From the NCBI GenBank assembly GCA_028285085.1, contig JANQQI010000113.1, forward strand, positions 1 through 64,000: a DNA stretch of 64,000 nt, in the 5' to 3' direction. The notes beneath the pieces were generated by a model. The model was not told the DNA's origin, did not search any database, and saw only the letters and a program-made list of their open reading frames with translations. A program made the position numbers and the translations under genes. Positions within the stretch are counted from its first letter, which is position 1, and every line of letters starts with the position of its first letter. This DNA comes from Saprospiraceae bacterium (GTDB lineage: Bacteria > Bacteroidota > Bacteroidia > Chitinophagales > Saprospiraceae). Below are positions 1 through 7,817 of the stretch, piece after piece.

Positions 1-109
1 TTACGCGACCTGCATCTGCAGCACCACCTTTTACATTTTCCAATGCTTTGTCATCAAGAATGTCAATAGTGGTTTTGTTCAATTGCAGTTTTTTACCTAG
101 ATCTTTCAT
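1..109 (-). CDS. Lanthipeptide-like precursor peptide, partial (core cut by window edge)
   Basis: Reads MKDLGKKLQL at the N-terminus, continues with an NKTTIDILDD block and reaches KGG at residues 27-29, followed by ADAGRV before the window ends. The short K/L-rich leader with an acidic amphipathic middle and a Gly-Gly is the layout of Bacteroidota class I lanthipeptide-type precursors (family knowledge). The leader is nearly identical to that of the peptide at 340-519, so the two are tandem duplicates. The core lies outside the window, so the modification type cannot be judged. Too short for the ORF track. Confidence 0.75.
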   Translation of the reverse strand, partial: MKDLGKKLQLNKTTIDILDDKALENVKGGAADAGRV

Positions 110-339
110 GATTTATGAATTTGAAAGTGAAATAAATAAGACCTACTCTGTTAAAGGTTTTCGGATGCCCCTTATATATTCAAAATGCATAATGAATCGA
201 GAAAAAATGTCCAGTACTAAATGAATAAATTGATGGGCGCGTACTTCTTGGGATGTATATAGGAACATCGTTTTTGAAATCACATGCCCGTACCATCAAG
301 ATCAATTAAATAATACTGGCTAATGGAGAGGGCTAGTGA

Positions 340-519
340 CTAGTTCTCTTCTACTTCTTCCTCTTCTTTTGGACCATTACAAGATCCACAAGCGATAGAT
401 AGCAAGCCACAGCTTACACGACCAGCAGCAGCACCACCTTTTACACTCTCCAATGCTTTGTCATCAAGAATGTCAATAGTGGTTTTGTTCAGGTTAAGTT
501 TTTTACCTAAATTTTTCAT
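340..519 (-). CDS. Double-glycine-leader RiPP precursor, class I lanthipeptide-like
   Basis: A 59-aa peptide absent from the ORF track. The leader (residues 1-29, MKNLGKKLNL... to SVKGG) matches the neighbour at 1-109 almost residue for residue. The core after GG is Ala-rich, then RVSCGLLSIACGSCNG, followed by an acidic KEEEEVEEN tail. Three Cys with several Ser fit lanthionine formation, although thiol-disulfide or other chemistry is possible. Leaders of this kind are usually cut at GG by a C39-type peptidase/ABC exporter. No LanB, LanC or exporter lies in this window; they may be left of it. It sits downstream of the 160-aa and 45-aa genes on the same strand and could share their transcript. 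Confidence 0.78.
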   Translation of the reverse strand: MKNLGKKLNLNKTTIDILDDKALESVKGGAAAGRVSCGLLSIACGSCNGPKEEEEVEEN

Positions 520-579
520 AATTAAAGGGTTTTAAGAAATTAAAAATATGTGTTAGAAATAATTTTATTATTCAGTCGA

Positions 580-1062
580 TCAGGGATTGTATTTATTTTT
601 TGTTTCCATTTTTTCAAAAAAATGAATCACACAATGCGTCTTATTTTTTGAAATGGGATATTTTCCTTTTTTTATACTAATCCAATATTTTTTATCGCGT
701 CGTAGTCGAAAAAAAGAAGTCTGAAAATCTTCCTGGACTAAAAAAAGATCTGAGGAAAAATATTTTTTTAAACAGTGTGCATCTAATACGGTAGTCAAAA
801 ATTCCAAGTCTAACCTTTGGTCTTGCCAGTAGCGAACTAAGGCTAAATATCCGGCTGTACAGTGTGTTGTTCTTCTAATATCTGTAGTGATGGTTTCTGC
901 GAGTGGGTTGAGACGACAGATCCCATGATTTTTACAATTTTTACCAAGCACACCAAATTCTACCGATGCATAAAACTTCAAGAAAGGAGATGTCGAGTTG
1001 GAGTGATGCTGCCAGTCCGTACTATCGACCACTATTTTTTGGTTTCCATTGGCAATATCCAT
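580..1062 (-). CDS. Hypothetical 160-aa protein with a CKNHGICRL motif, in the precursor-peptide operon
   Basis: Not assigned to a named family. It has no signal peptide or membrane segment. Residues about 40-55 hold a compact Cys motif (NCKNHGICRLNP), with further Cys near residues 68 and 97. The C-terminus is very basic, with a KKGKYPI strand followed by CVIHFFEK, which looks like a beta-hairpin. It lies between the 45-aa gene (31 bp upstream) and the RiPP precursor (60 bp downstream), all leftward, so one transcript is likely. The AT-rich composition matches its neighbours. The coding call rests on length, context and the protein-like Cys motif; the 85-aa ORF on the other strand is its shadow. 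A role in handling or sensing the peptides is only an inference. Confidence 0.6.
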   Translation of the reverse strand: MDIANGNQKIVVDSTDWQHHSNSTSPFLKFYASVEFGVLGKNCKNHGICRLNPLAETITTDIRRTTHCTAGYLALVRYWQDQRLDLEFLTTVLDAHCLKKYFSSDLFLVQEDFQTSFFRLRRDKKYWISIKKGKYPISKNKTHCVIHFFEKMETKNKYNP

Positions 1063-1093
1063 GATGTGCTTCGAGTTCTAATGGTTGAGGATT

Positions 1094-1231
1094 TTAAATC
1101 CCGTAATCGTCTTCGATAATTATTTGATGGATTTGTTGTTCTTGTTCTAAGGTTAAATTATCCAGATCTGCAGGTGTGTCAATAATGCCCATGGAGATCA
1201 GTAGCGCGATAATTGCAGTAGTCAGTGTCAT
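1094..1231 (-). CDS. Small 45-aa hydrophobic/acidic peptide, first gene of leftward cluster
   Basis: The ORF track starts at 1315, but a TAnnTTTG box at 1285-1292 on this strand would lie inside that longer frame. The internal ATG at 1231 is therefore preferred and gives 45 aa. The N-terminus (TLTTAIIALLISMGII) is a short hydrophobic helix; the rest is acidic with an LTLEQEQQI segment and ends EDDYGI. The L-x-x-E-Q-E-Q-Q-I stretch recalls the helix before GG in double-glycine leaders, but there is no GG here. It could be a tiny membrane peptide, a degenerate precursor or a regulator. It is the gene facing the divergent helical protein at 1620. Confidence 0.5.
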   Translation of the reverse strand: MTLTTAIIALLISMGIIDTPADLDNLTLEQEQQIHQIIIEDDYGI

Positions 1232-1284
1232 AATATTTTTTGTTTTCGTTTGAACTAATGGGGATTTGTTTGTTTTCGTTGATT

Positions 1285-1292
1285 CAAATGTA
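1285..1292 (-). promoter_or_regulatory. Candidate Bacteroidota -7 element (TACATTTG) for the leftward peptide cluster
   Basis: On the minus strand the sequence reads TACATTTG, an exact TAnnTTTG match, about 55 nt upstream of the ATG at 1231. No convincing -33 TTTG is visible, so this is one half of a promoter. It decides the start choice for the 45-aa gene. Confidence 0.45.
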
Positions 1293-1315
1293 GTGGCGAA
1301 AACTAGGGGACACAC

Positions 1316-1619
1316 GGACAGAGATTTTTGCTTTAGCTTACTTTTTTATATCTTGGGCTTTGGCAAGTTTTTCCATCAATTCACTGATAATCAACGTTTT
1401 ATTTTTTCGCTTTGGTAAGTTTTAGTATTCTCAAGGCAAGCCTTTTACGGGATGGACAATTCCTCCTATTTTAGCCACTCCGCTCTCCACACAAAAACCT
1501 GGCAACTAAAAACACATCACATTGAATATCAACAACTTAAGATATTCAATCATCTATCTTATGTGAGAAAAACATGATGCGATCTAGGGAGTTTGGATCG
1601 CTTAAAAGTTGGGTGGAGT
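1316..1619. other. Divergent intergenic region with inverted repeat and a duplicated 15-mer
   Basis: No gene is supported here. A GCTTTGGYAAGTTTT 15-mer occurs twice (1357-1371 and 1409-1423, one mismatch). A perfect 10-bp inverted repeat, ATTGAATATC / GATATTCAAT, lies at 1521-1530 and 1541-1550. Both lie between the leftward peptide genes and the rightward helical-protein gene, so they may be binding sites. Confidence 0.5.
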
Positions 1620-3146
1620 ATGAAAAATCTAAGACAAATTATCAACATCGTTAAGCATATCAAGCTTAAACCTTCGGACCTTATTACCTTCGATCAGTCG
1701 GCTGATACTAAGATCAATCAGTTTTATCAGAAGATTCAGAATGGCGCATTTACGACAGAAGATGAAGCCGCTCAGTTTTTCTATGGCTCGAACGTCAATA
1801 ACTCGAGTTACAAAAACCTCAAGAGCAATCTGCGCAATCGATTGATCAATACCTTATTCTTTATTAACTCAACTAAGAATCAGAACGAGCGAGAAAATGC
1901 TTACCTGTATTGTAGCAAATACAGTGTAGCGGGAAAGATCTTGTTCATCCTAAATATTAGGGAGGCAGGTACCGATTTATTCCAGAAAGTCTTACGCCGG
2001 GCGATTCATTTCGATTTTACCGAATATGTCATCGAAGCCGCTTATGCATTGCGTTCACATTATGCCATTCGCATTGGTAATGAGAAAAAGTTTGAGTACT
2101 ACAACGAAATGCTCAATCGCTACCATAAGATTCGAGAAGCCGAATTTCTCGCCGGAGAGTTATATCTACGCATCCTGATTCCCTACATTAAGAACAAGTC
2201 AATCAAAGAAGACACTTATCAACAAGCTAAAGATGCGCTCGATAAATTGGCACCTTATCTAACCCAGTACGATTCACCTTATTTACATTATATCGGCTTT
2301 TACATTGAATCACTCATCTACCTCAGTAAGAATGATTATGCGACCACGGTAGAGGTCTGTGTTCGAGCGATCGACTTTTTTGATCAAAAACCCTACGCCT
2401 ACAACACTGCCATCAAAGCGTTTTTGCACCAGCAGATTTTGTGTTATACCCAATTGAAGCAATTTCAGGAAGGGCGCCAGGCCATCGAAAAAAGTAATGC
2501 GATTGTGCGGGCCGGCAGCTACAATTGGTATGTCAACACCGATTTGCACGAAACTCTGGAATTACATTCCAAGAATTACCAAGAAGCCTATTACGTTTTC
2601 AATAAAGCCGTCGGACACAAAAAATTCAGTCAGCTCAACGATCGTATCCGCGAAAAGTGGCAAATCTATGAGGCCTATATTCATTTTCTTGTTTTTACCG
2701 AGCGCGTACAACCTATTCGAGGTGACAAGCGCTTCACGAAGTTCAAGATGGGGCGTTTTCTCAATAGCGTGCCAACCTTCTCTAAAGATAAACGCGGTCT
2801 GAATATTCCGATCTTGGTGATTCAGATTGTGTTTATGATTGTCAAAAAGGACTACGAGCAGGCCGTCAATCGCATCGAAGCAATCGATAAATACCGCTCG
2901 CGCTATTTGCGTAAAGACGACAACTTCCGCAGCAATTGTTTTATAAAAATGCTACTGCAAATTCCGATTTCGGGATTTCATAAAGCCGGGATTGAACGTC
3001 GTGCTAAAAAATACGTGGATATGCTCAGTTCGGTACCGCTAGAAATTGCCCGCCAAGCCAATGAAATTGAAATCATTCCTTACGAAGATTTGTGGGAGAT
3101 CATTATCGATGCCTTGGAAACGCGATTCTATCGACCGAGGGGCTAA
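1620..3146 (+). CDS. All-helical repeat protein (TPR-like), paralogue of the gene at 50392
   Basis: A 508-aa cytoplasmic protein without signal peptide or membrane helices. The track starts it at a TTG (1593); the ATG at 1620 is preferred and gives MKNLRQIINI. The whole length reads as amphipathic helices with Tyr/Ala/Leu spacing, like degenerate TPR units. The C-terminal 150 residues align clearly with the 50392 protein: both share G(R/K)F(L/M)N.VP, KDK.G.NI.IL, FH(K/R)AG.ER and (I)EIIPY..LW. Near the N-terminus both have EAAQ-F followed by an LK..L segment. No catalytic motif is visible. It is divergent from a leftward cluster of small peptide genes, as its paralogue is from one. It probably acts as a scaffold or regulator, but the function is unknown. 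Confidence 0.85.
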   Translation: MKNLRQIINIVKHIKLKPSDLITFDQSADTKINQFYQKIQNGAFTTEDEAAQFFYGSNVNNSSYKNLKSNLRNRLINTLFFINSTKNQNERENAYLYCSKYSVAGKILFILNIREAGTDLFQKVLRRAIHFDFTEYVIEAAYALRSHYAIRIGNEKKFEYYNEMLNRYHKIREAEFLAGELYLRILIPYIKNKSIKEDTYQQAKDALDKLAPYLTQYDSPYLHYIGFYIESLIYLSKNDYATTVEVCVRAIDFFDQKPYAYNTAIKAFLHQQILCYTQLKQFQEGRQAIEKSNAIVRAGSYNWYVNTDLHETLELHSKNYQEAYYVFNKAVGHKKFSQLNDRIREKWQIYEAYIHFLVFTERVQPIRGDKRFTKFKMGRFLNSVPTFSKDKRGLNIPILVIQIVFMIVKKDYEQAVNRIEAIDKYRSRYLRKDDNFRSNCFIKMLLQIPISGFHKAGIERRAKKYVDMLSSVPLEIARQANEIEIIPYEDLWEIIIDALETRFYRPRG

Positions 3147-3213
3147 TTCTACTTTGCTTGCCCAAGCAGCGTATTTTTTACAACTTAGTGCCTTCTCAAC
3201 AGATTTATAAGGT

Positions 3214-4158
3214 ATGAAAAACATGATTTTGGCTTGTCTGCTATGGTGCTTTGCGATCCAATCAGCAGCACAGCCATCGGAAGATTACTTCCAATACCAT
3301 CAGCAATTCAACGCCGCGATGCAGATGCTGGCCGAGGAAAATTTCCAAGCTGCCGAAACACAACTGGATTCGCTTTTCGCTAAGTTTTCCTATGTTTTCA
3401 CCAAGGACTACGTTATTGCCGCACAAGTCGCGATGCTCAACCAACATGAGGAGCAAGCGATACACTGGCTTAGCCAAGCGATTCAGGGTGGATACCTAAA
3501 AGAATGTATCCATTCGATTCCTATCTTACGACCATTACTTAATCAAACTGCCGGACAAACGCTCATCCAGCAGTATGATGCACTACGTGCTCATTATTTA
3601 AGTCGTATTCGACTCGACCTCCTTTATCATCTCAGCAACCGTTATGTCGAAGAGCAAATGGCTAAGCGGAGCCGGGCATACATTCGAATTGTGGAATATA
3701 ATTTTCAAAGTATTAAGATCCTCGCCTCGGAATTAGGATTTCCCGGTGAGCGCTACGTTGGGATTGATTACGCAAAAATGGCGCAGGGCATCGATGACTG
3801 TGCCGTAGGTAATGCAAAAGTAGTCGTCACTTTATTGCATTACCCCTACCCCATTGCGGAGCTCGGAGAAGCTTTTTTCGTAGAAGCTATCCAACGCGGC
3901 GAACTACACCCCAGGGAATTTGCTCATATTTATAATTATGAAGCTGGCCGAGTCTCCGTCCTCTATAAACAAGTAGAGCTACACCCCAATTCTCTCCCTC
4001 AGTACTATTTCAATCTCGCCTTTGGTCCAAAAACGGATGATCAACAGCAAGTTGATCTAGATCGACGTCGGTTTGGCATTATTGATCTAGCCACAGATCG
4101 CCGTTTGCAACAACTCGAACGTCAATACGGCTTACAGTTATATTTTGGATATAAATAA
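3214..4158 (+). CDS. Secreted hypothetical protein, possibly DUF6624-like
   Basis: 314 aa with a clear signal peptide (MKNMILACLLWCFAIQSAAQ). Residues about 20-110 are helical and TPR-like. The C-terminal part holds a segment with LGFPGERYVGID, an HYPYP stretch and a basic helix ending in YGLQLYFGYK, reminiscent of DUF6624 proteins, where a GWP-type motif and a C-terminal YGTQ-type segment are usual; this match is tentative. It lies 67 bp downstream of the helical protein on the same strand and could be co-transcribed. It is followed by a strong bidirectional terminator. Confidence 0.8.
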   Translation: MKNMILACLLWCFAIQSAAQPSEDYFQYHQQFNAAMQMLAEENFQAAETQLDSLFAKFSYVFTKDYVIAAQVAMLNQHEEQAIHWLSQAIQGGYLKECIHSIPILRPLLNQTAGQTLIQQYDALRAHYLSRIRLDLLYHLSNRYVEEQMAKRSRAYIRIVEYNFQSIKILASELGFPGERYVGIDYAKMAQGIDDCAVGNAKVVVTLLHYPYPIAELGEAFFVEAIQRGELHPREFAHIYNYEAGRVSVLYKQVELHPNSLPQYYFNLAFGPKTDDQQQVDLDRRRFGIIDLATDRRLQQLERQYGLQLYFGYK

Positions 4159-4164
4159 GGTGAT

Positions 4165-4206
4165 AAAAAAGGGATCAAGTCCCATAATCGGCCCTGATCC
4201 CTTTTC
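4165..4206. terminator. Bidirectional intrinsic terminator between convergent genes
   Basis: The perfect 11-bp stem AAAAGGGATCA / TGATCCCTTTT (4167-4177 with 4195-4205) has flanking A and T runs, so it can act for both the + strand gene ending at 4158 and the - strand gene ending at 4230. Confidence 0.8.
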
Positions 4207-4229
4207 GAGAGGATTATTTTACTTACCTC

Positions 4230-7136
4230 CTACTCTACTAATACCATTCGCTTGGTCACGCGTCCTTCTGCTGTCGTCAGCTCGTAATACCAGATCCCGC
4301 TTTGTCCCAAATCTGCACTTTGCAAATCCACTTCGTGGTAGCCTGCGCCGTACTCTCCGGCCACTTGCCAGTGGGCACGGCCAGCTGCATCGTAGATCCG
4401 CAACTGTGCCTGGCCGGCCTGCGGCAGATAAAAACGAATGTTGGTGCTCGCCTTGAAGGGATTAGGCTGGTTTTGGAAAAGCACCACCCCGGGAGTCGTG
4501 GTCTCCGTTTCGGGCGAAACAAATTGTAGTTCCATGTCCATGGCCGCGAGGGTTTCATCATAAGCAATGGCGGAGGTTAAGCGCGAGCTCAAGCTAAGAA
4601 TATCACTGAGGCGCGCGTTGCGCTGCGCTACGAATTGTAAACTAAATGCTGGTAAGTCTTCGCTAGCCGTACCATCCCAGCTAAAGGTCAACGCTTGTCG
4701 TTCGGGCTGCCAGAAGTAATTTTCATCGCTCAACCCTTGTAAGCCCAAGCCTTGCAAATCAACAAATTCAACTGCCTCTGGATCGAGTTCTAAAGTCATT
4801 TGCATGCCGCGTAAGCGCTCTAATTCCAGTGCACTGATGTGAATATCATAAGTTTCGCCGGCCAGCAATTCGCGATCTGCTACTTGCAAGGTCAGAGAAG
4901 TCGCACCACGCTCGTCTCCACCATTTGTCAAATTAGATGGATCGGCATTTCCCGACACATCTCCCACTTTGATCCCGTAGAGATGATAGCCATCGGCTTC
5001 GATATCTGGTTGTCCGCTAAAGGTGCGTAAATCTTCAAAATCATCCAGAAAAGGATTCGTCGGATCAGTAAAGACATGATCCGCATTGAGGAATCGCCAA
5101 GAGGTATTATTCGGGAAGGTATCCGTAAAAAACAGAACCACTTTGCGCAAATCCACCAGATCCAAGCCACTGACCGTACCGCTGCGATTCGCATCTGCAG
5201 CGATAATTTGATAGGGTGAATCCAGTTCATCCAACTCCAAGATGTGTTGACGGATCATGATAATATCAAGGGTACTCAGCCCATTGCCGTGATTAATTGA
5301 TTTCTCAGCGGTGAAATCATAGCTTGGGCAACGACTAAAATCTGTAAACATAAAAGTACCGTCACTACCGGTAGTAATCACTTCACCCACGTCAGGATCA
5401 TCCTCGGGGAACATATTTACGGCCACTTGTCCTACGGGGTCACCACCTTCGGTGATAATACTTCCTGCAAGCGCTTCGTAAGGATTACCATTGCAACCGT
5501 CATAGTCAGGATCAGCGATGAACACATTGGGTTGCATCACTGTGATACCAACGTTACGCATAATGATATCGCGCATCGTTGTACTCTGAATCATCTCCAC
5601 ATCCGCCTCACTGAGCCCTGGATCAATCTCGTAGTAAAACCGATCACCATCACGCAAAGCACCAAATTGCTGCATCATAATTTCCATGATCACTTCTCCG
5701 AACAGCGCATCCGACATTCGCTTCTCGGCCAGCATCCCTACCCAAGGATCCACATCGTTGATATCTCCGTAAAGATTTTCCATGGCAGTAGCAATTACCG
5801 TATCGGGATTCAATTCCAGAAAAGAAATATAAGGTGTAAGCCCTAAATCTTGCCGAATGGTGTTAAAATCGGGTAAACCCCGCTCACGACCACGATTGAT
5901 ATTGATCGATGCCAGATCGAGTCCACCGAGCCCCGCCGTTGGCGGCCCAAAGAGAAAATTGCGAACATCATCCACAATCTTGCAATCCAGCTCTTGTGCC
6001 GTTTGCGCGGCCATACCTTTGAAAAGAGGTAAGATGCCTCCAGCGTTGGATATTTCCTGAGGATTAAAAAAGGCGTCAGCCAAAGTCGTGTGGCCTTCAG
6101 GAATCTCGTTGCCATCTTCGTCCAGACGTAAGATCACATTATTCAATAAGGTGTGCCCCAAACGGAAAGCCGCCGCGGAAAAGACGTTGGAGATATTCGG
6201 ATTCACCGAAGCGTCGTAGCCGGCATAATCAGATAAATATACACCAAGAGCAGGCAGCCACTCATCGTAGACGACCGACTGGATTAACCCAATTACCAAG
6301 CGACGAGCATGTTGATACAATTCTTCATCAGTCCAATCGGGATGGGCCAATATCAGTTCATCGCACAGGTAGTTGTGCTCACGAACAAACAGTGTATGCA
6401 TGCCCGCCAGCAAAATATTTTCGTTGGCGCGAGGATCGCCCGCTACCATTAAAAATGGATTGAAGGGATTTTCATTCTCCATGTGTGGCGCCGAAGGATC
6501 GATGTTTCCATCAACTTCATAGGTATCCGTATTATAGGGCAATAAATCTCCGGCGGACACTTTGAGTTTCCCTTCGGAGAAAGTACGCAAGTAGGCGGCC
6601 CGCAGAGAGTCGGAACCGTACACGCTTGAGGCGTCGATCCAAGCTGTGATGCGATTGGTGTAGCCACGTGGGTTGCCGGGGCCAGTTCCGGTGCCTTCAT
6701 GCACCGCTGAGCGCGACATATTGATCGTGATATCGGGGAAAGCGCCACCGGGGTTGAAGTGAACATCATGAAAATTAACCGGAATATTCAGTGGCTCCGT
6801 TGGATCATTTTCCACCAGGATTACATCGTGATCGATGAACTGTCCGAACACCCAAGTGTAATCACTGAGGTTCATCGGTTCGAATAATGCACTATCCTGA
6901 GCAAATAAAGTATTACTAATCACCCGAGGATTAGGGCGATCTACACCGCCGGGGCTGGAGTAGCCATCTGCGAAAGCGGGGGTCGTAATGGTATTCAATT
7001 GGGCGTCGGTGGCGCCCCAATTCGTTTCTTGCAGATTGTTATTACTTCCATCGATTGTCCGATTCTGGGCCAAACCTAAACTGGCAATCAGCATCAGCGC
7101 GAAAAGCATCATCTGTTGGTACATGAGTATAGACAT
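4230..7136 (-). CDS. T9SS-secreted animal-type heme peroxidase with dockerin and cohesin-like modules
   Basis: 968 aa with a signal peptide ending near LGLAQN. The catalytic region (about 30-560) is an animal heme peroxidase: the distal site FGQFIDHDV has the Q-x-x-D-H-D pattern (distal His plus heme-linking Asp), ITAWIDASSVYG is the calcium-loop region, and FRLGHTLLN holds the proximal His. Next come a carboxypeptidase-regulatory-like segment (about 575-620), a dockerin-type segment with paired D-x-N-x-S-G-T and S-G-L-D-L-V-D-L motifs (about 625-700), a cohesin-like beta domain (about 755-860) and a type A T9SS sorting domain (from QNQPNPF to the C-terminus). It oxidises halides or organic substrates with H2O2, presumably outside the cell. 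The modular form matches bacterial peroxidases described with dockerin domains. The gene stands alone and converges on the 3214 gene. Confidence 0.92.
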   Translation of the reverse strand: MSILMYQQMMLFALMLIASLGLAQNRTIDGSNNNLQETNWGATDAQLNTITTPAFADGYSSPGGVDRPNPRVISNTLFAQDSALFEPMNLSDYTWVFGQFIDHDVILVENDPTEPLNIPVNFHDVHFNPGGAFPDITINMSRSAVHEGTGTGPGNPRGYTNRITAWIDASSVYGSDSLRAAYLRTFSEGKLKVSAGDLLPYNTDTYEVDGNIDPSAPHMENENPFNPFLMVAGDPRANENILLAGMHTLFVREHNYLCDELILAHPDWTDEELYQHARRLVIGLIQSVVYDEWLPALGVYLSDYAGYDASVNPNISNVFSAAAFRLGHTLLNNVILRLDEDGNEIPEGHTTLADAFFNPQEISNAGGILPLFKGMAAQTAQELDCKIVDDVRNFLFGPPTAGLGGLDLASININRGRERGLPDFNTIRQDLGLTPYISFLELNPDTVIATAMENLYGDINDVDPWVGMLAEKRMSDALFGEVIMEIMMQQFGALRDGDRFYYEIDPGLSEADVEMIQSTTMRDIIMRNVGITVMQPNVFIADPDYDGCNGNPYEALAGSIITEGGDPVGQVAVNMFPEDDPDVGEVITTGSDGTFMFTDFSRCPSYDFTAEKSINHGNGLSTLDIIMIRQHILELDELDSPYQIIAADANRSGTVSGLDLVDLRKVVLFFTDTFPNNTSWRFLNADHVFTDPTNPFLDDFEDLRTFSGQPDIEADGYHLYGIKVGDVSGNADPSNLTNGGDERGATSLTLQVADRELLAGETYDIHISALELERLRGMQMTLELDPEAVEFVDLQGLGLQGLSDENYFWQPERQALTFSWDGTASEDLPAFSLQFVAQRNARLSDILSLSSRLTSAIAYDETLAAMDMELQFVSPETETTTPGVVLFQNQPNPFKASTNIRFYLPQAGQAQLRIYDAAGRAHWQVAGEYGAGYHEVDLQSADLGQSGIWYYELTTAEGRVTKRMVLVE

Positions 7137-7817
7137 TTAGTTCATGGGCTATTGCCTGTGTTTTGTTTAATGCTTTCTTCTTTTGGCAGCGGCCAATTTC
7201 CTATTGATGAATAAATTAGGAAGCGCACATGGGAGTGCAGTGTTGACCTTTACCATTAGCAATGGCAAATACTGTCAAAAAAGATTTTACTTCAAAACCG
7301 GTTATTGGGTAGGTAGCTGTAGTTATACTCGTAGGAGGGATCGAACGGATTTCAAAGATAACGATTTTGGGACGCAAATGCTTAAATCATTGTCAGAAAT
7401 TCGTCCTTTTTTAGCATTTCTTGCCTAACACTACTTCCGTCTCAAATGTTGTGTAGGTCCTATTAAGGTCGTTAACAACTGGCTTAAACATCTGTTAAAG
7501 AGCGACGGGTATATATAAAAATTTAACACAATTGATTTTCCATCTTTTCTTCTCTTATTTTTTCAAATTACGATCAATCACCATCCCCATCACCTTCATT
7601 TTCAATTTTTTATAAAAAATATTTTCAAAAATAAAACAATTAACACCTATCTTTCGGCCCGAAAAAACGATGCATCAATTCTTAAGAAATCCCGTAAAAG
7701 AGTCCTTTAGAGATTGAAAAAACGGATTAACTTTCCACTTTCTACATCGTCTAATTTTAAACTTCTCCCCTCCGAAAAGTCGGAATACAATTGCTTAAAC
7801 CTTTAAAACCCAGCGCC
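7137..7817. other. Divergent intergenic spacer, 681 bp, no supported gene
   Basis: The spacer separates the leftward peroxidase from the rightward Ig-repeat protein. It is AT-rich, especially 7500-7680. The 81-aa frame at 7183 lacks family signs. A near-match -7 box (TATCTTTC, about 7651) could serve the downstream gene; nothing else stands out. Confidence 0.5.

Noticed and set aside
862-1119. 85-aa + strand ORF
   Set aside because: Antisense to the 160-aa gene; no motif or start context.
1593-1619. TTG start for the helical protein
   Set aside because: An in-frame ATG nine codons later gives a cleaner N-terminus. The same reasoning moved starts at 7791, 12694, 27373 and 43958.
7183-7428. 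81-aa ORF in the peroxidase upstream region
   Set aside because: Composition is not protein-like, no family signs, and it overlaps the likely promoter zone of the peroxidase gene.
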